From Hyphomicrobiales bacterium (lineage in GTDB: Bacteria; Pseudomonadota; Alphaproteobacteria; Rhizobiales; Aestuariivirgaceae): DNA of 14,490 nt. This document shows, piece by piece, positions 14,449-14,490 of this stretch (the first letter of the stretch is position 1; each line of letters opens with the position of its first letter). The DNA lies in contig JAAURV010000046.1 of the NCBI GenBank assembly GCA_012032065.1, positions 1-14,490 on the forward strand, in the 5' to 3' direction. The translations under genes and the position numbers were made by a program. The notes under the pieces are model-generated. The model did not search any database. It saw nothing but the letters and a program-made list of their open reading frames with translations, and was not told the origin of the DNA.

Positions 14449-14490
14449 ATGAGACCTGGTCAGACACAACAACAAGCGCGCGGCGCGGCC
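14449..14490 (+). CDS. DUF4167 protein, first 14 codons only
   Basis: The ATG at 14449 opens a frame that runs to the window end as MRPGQTQQQARGAA. The MRPGQ start and its position directly after prfA-prmC are those of the DUF4167 family in Hyphomicrobiales, which has an Arg/Gly/Gln/Asn-rich N-terminus and a role that is not established. The identification rests on 14 residues plus context. The four-codon ATG at 14438 (MDFA, stop overlapping the start as ATGA) precedes it and is probably coincidence. No strong ribosome binding site is visible. Confidence 0.7.
   Translation, partial: MRPGQTQQQARGAA

Noticed and set aside
14187..14450. 87-codon minus-strand frame in the gap before the DUF4167 gene
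   Set aside because: It starts on the DUF4167 start codon region, has no convincing ribosome binding site and reads as low-information basic sequence.

Overview
The window looks like a chromosomal core segment of an alphaproteobacterium, most likely of the order Hyphomicrobiales (Rhizobiales). The reasons are the high-GC coding style, the gene order lysC - ptsP - HTH/DUF4115 protein - prfA - prmC - DUF4167 with ubiG divergent from lysC, the NDUFAF5-type methyltransferase next to an inositol-monophosphatase-family gene, and a TTAA-N7-TTAA (CtrA-type) box. No database search was possible; all names rest on motifs and remembered family patterns.

Layout. 1-333: 3' end of a MutT-type Nudix gene. 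399-2778, minus strand: a tight cluster read in the order inositol-monophosphatase-family enzyme, NDUFAF5/BioC-like methyltransferase (4-bp overlap), an unrecognised three-helix membrane protein, and a tiny Pro/Lys-rich ORF. 2876-5197, plus strand: comF, glutaredoxin 3, a Nit-type carbon-nitrogen hydrolase and a DUF1178 protein, nearly or actually overlapping. 5198-5704, minus: a GNAT acetyltransferase whose stop abuts the DUF1178 stop. 5726-6326, plus: a ParD/ParE-type toxin-antitoxin module preceded by a perfect 10-bp-arm palindrome, its probable operator. 6315-7070, minus: ubiG, overlapping the toxin gene tail to tail. 7221-10824, plus: lysC and ptsP (nitrogen PTS enzyme I). 10959-14140, plus: a RodZ-like HTH/membrane/DUF4115 protein, prfA and prmC (release factor 1 and the methylase of its GGQ glutamine). 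14141-14448 is non-coding, and a DUF4167 gene starts at 14449 and runs off the end.

The main oddity is a series of single-base losses. comF, parD, ptsP (twice), prfA (twice) and probably the tiny ORF at 399-532 are each broken, and each is restored to a family-like sequence and a whole number of codons by adding one base, nearly always a G beside a G (once a T in a T run). prfA is normally essential, so I read these mostly as consensus errors of the assembly rather than pseudogenes. I give each as one CDS spanning the break.

The regulatory candidates most worth keeping are the parDE operator (5726-5746), the CtrA-type box ahead of the RodZ-like gene (10917-10931), a perfect 10-bp stem ending two bases before the prfA start (12201-12225), a 10-bp inverted repeat abutting the comF start (2818-2875), and an inverted repeat containing two GANTC sites ahead of the DUF4167 gene (14351-14367). 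I see no rRNA, tRNA, CRISPR array, insertion sequence or phage gene. The only clearly accessory pieces are the parDE module and perhaps the membrane protein/tiny ORF pair. I found no convincing new biological system; the membrane protein pair is the least explained part.
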